A DNA stretch of 43,252 nt. Source: Caryophanales bacterium UBA2289 (GTDB lineage: Bacteria > Bacillota_I > Bacilli_A > Izemoplasmatales > Hujiaoplasmataceae). Positions 42,773 through 43,252 of this stretch are shown here, in pieces (positions within the stretch are counted from its first letter, which is position 1; the number at the start of each line of letters is the position of its first letter). Position numbers and translations under genes: made by a program. Under the pieces are notes generated by a model. It saw nothing but the letters and a program-made list of their open reading frames with translations, ran no database searches and was not told the DNA's origin. The DNA is taken from NCBI GenBank assembly GCA_002345505.1, contig DDWJ01000040.1, positions 1-43,252 on the forward strand. The letters run 5' to 3'.

Positions 42773-43252
42773 TTATTCCACCTCCCCTTCAAGTTCTGCT
42801 TCAAGTCTTTGGTGGATAACCATTTTACGGTAAAGTTCACAAGTTTTAAGTAACTCTTCGTGAGTTCCTTTAGCCATAACCTCACCATTCTCAATAAAGA
42901 CGATTTGATCAGAAGATTTAATCGTTGAAATTCTATGAGCAATAATAATTGTTGTTTTGCCTTTTCTAAGTTCTCTTAAATTTGAAATTACTTGTTCTTC
43001 AGTTTTAGTATCAACTGCAGAGAAAGAATCATCCATAATTAATATTTCTGGATTTTTAAGCAAGGCTCTTGCTATTGAAATTCTTTGTTTTTGACCACCG
43101 GAAAGCGTAACTCCTCTTTCCCCTACCATCGTGTCATATTGATTCGGAAAATCAACGATATTGTCATGAATATCAGAATAAATTGCCATTTGTTTAATTA
43201 ATTCTTCATCAGCGACATCAGTTGAAAAAGAAATATTGTTTCTGATTACGTC
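42773..43252 (-). CDS. ABC exporter, second pair, degenerate subunit (partial, runs off window)
   Basis: Only the last 159 codons are in the window; the frame is open to the end and the true start lies outside. It is the C-terminal part of the ATPase: VTLSGGQKQRISIARALL (intact signature), Walker B ILIMDDSFSAVD with Asp in place of the catalytic Glu, and the H-loop IIIAHRISTI. The Walker A region and membrane helices are not in view. It pairs with the next gene. Confidence 0.9.
   Translation of the reverse strand, partial: DVIRNNISFSTDVADEELIKQMAIYSDIHDNIVDFPNQYDTMVGERGVTLSGGQKQRISIARALLKNPEILIMDDSFSAVDTKTEEQVISNLRELRKGKTTIIIAHRISTIKSSDQIVFIENGEVMAKGTHEELLKTCELYRKMVIHQRLEAELEGEVE

Noticed and set aside
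42736..42942. 68-codon minus-strand frame over the junction of the last two ABC genes
   Set aside because: It is an out-of-frame overlap of two clear ABC genes.

Overview
The window comes from a low-GC bacterium whose gene order matches Bacillus in two places. TGA is used as a stop (ends of alaS, rpsT, trpS and the MFS gene) and tryptophan is TGG, so this is not a UGA=Trp mycoplasma. Low GC, compact operons, extended -10 promoters, two T-box leaders and Bacillus-like synteny point to a deep Bacilli or Mycoplasmatota lineage of the Acholeplasma/Izemoplasma/Haloplasma type. That placement is inference. No rRNA, tRNA or CRISPR array was seen. Almost all genes lie on the minus strand. The plus-strand exceptions are the transposase remnant, rpsT, pepF, trpS and ppa.

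Layout. 1-1160: 5'-damaged IS1182-family transposase. 1231-3237: a GH65-like protein whose active-site motifs look eroded. 3454-11380: a cluster equivalent to Bacillus yqeG-yqeH-yqeK-rsfS-yqeM-comEA-comEC-holA/rpsT, lacking aroE, yhbY, nadD and comEB. It covers ribosome assembly and silencing, Ap4A turnover, DNA uptake and the replication clamp loader. 11512-20059: alaS-ruvX-yrzB-trmR-trhP1-trhP2-udk-greA-mtnN plus a YgjP-like metallopeptidase, equivalent to the Bacillus alaS-yrr cluster but without mltG. It includes all three enzymes for 5-methoxyuridine at tRNA position 34. An alanine T-box leads alaS. 20363-24614: recD2, an aminopeptidase P and a VTT-domain membrane protein. 24683-26282: gap and an Spx-like regulator with a cysteine-rich tail. 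26397-29422: pepF, then trpS behind a tryptophan T-box.

29429-31397: an MFS transporter, HPr, and a membrane-anchored EIIB-like protein without the phospho-cysteine, whose stop overlaps the HPr start. 31537-32040: pyrophosphatase. 32077-36622: rimO, a DUF368 (PopT-type) lipid-carrier transporter, an M20 amidohydrolase and an imidazolonase-like amidohydrolase in one tight operon. 36705-43252: a MarR regulator with paired inverted repeats on its promoter, driving a heterodimeric ABC exporter, next to a second ABC pair cut by the window end.

The most promising leads are the HPr/EIIB-like pair (possibly a PTS-derived sensor), the Spx variant with four extra cysteines, the four-SLBB ComEA, the eroded GH65 protein, and three terminators placed 21-25 nt before a downstream start with no room for a promoter. 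Several start codons were set from ribosome binding sites and are shorter than the longest open frames.
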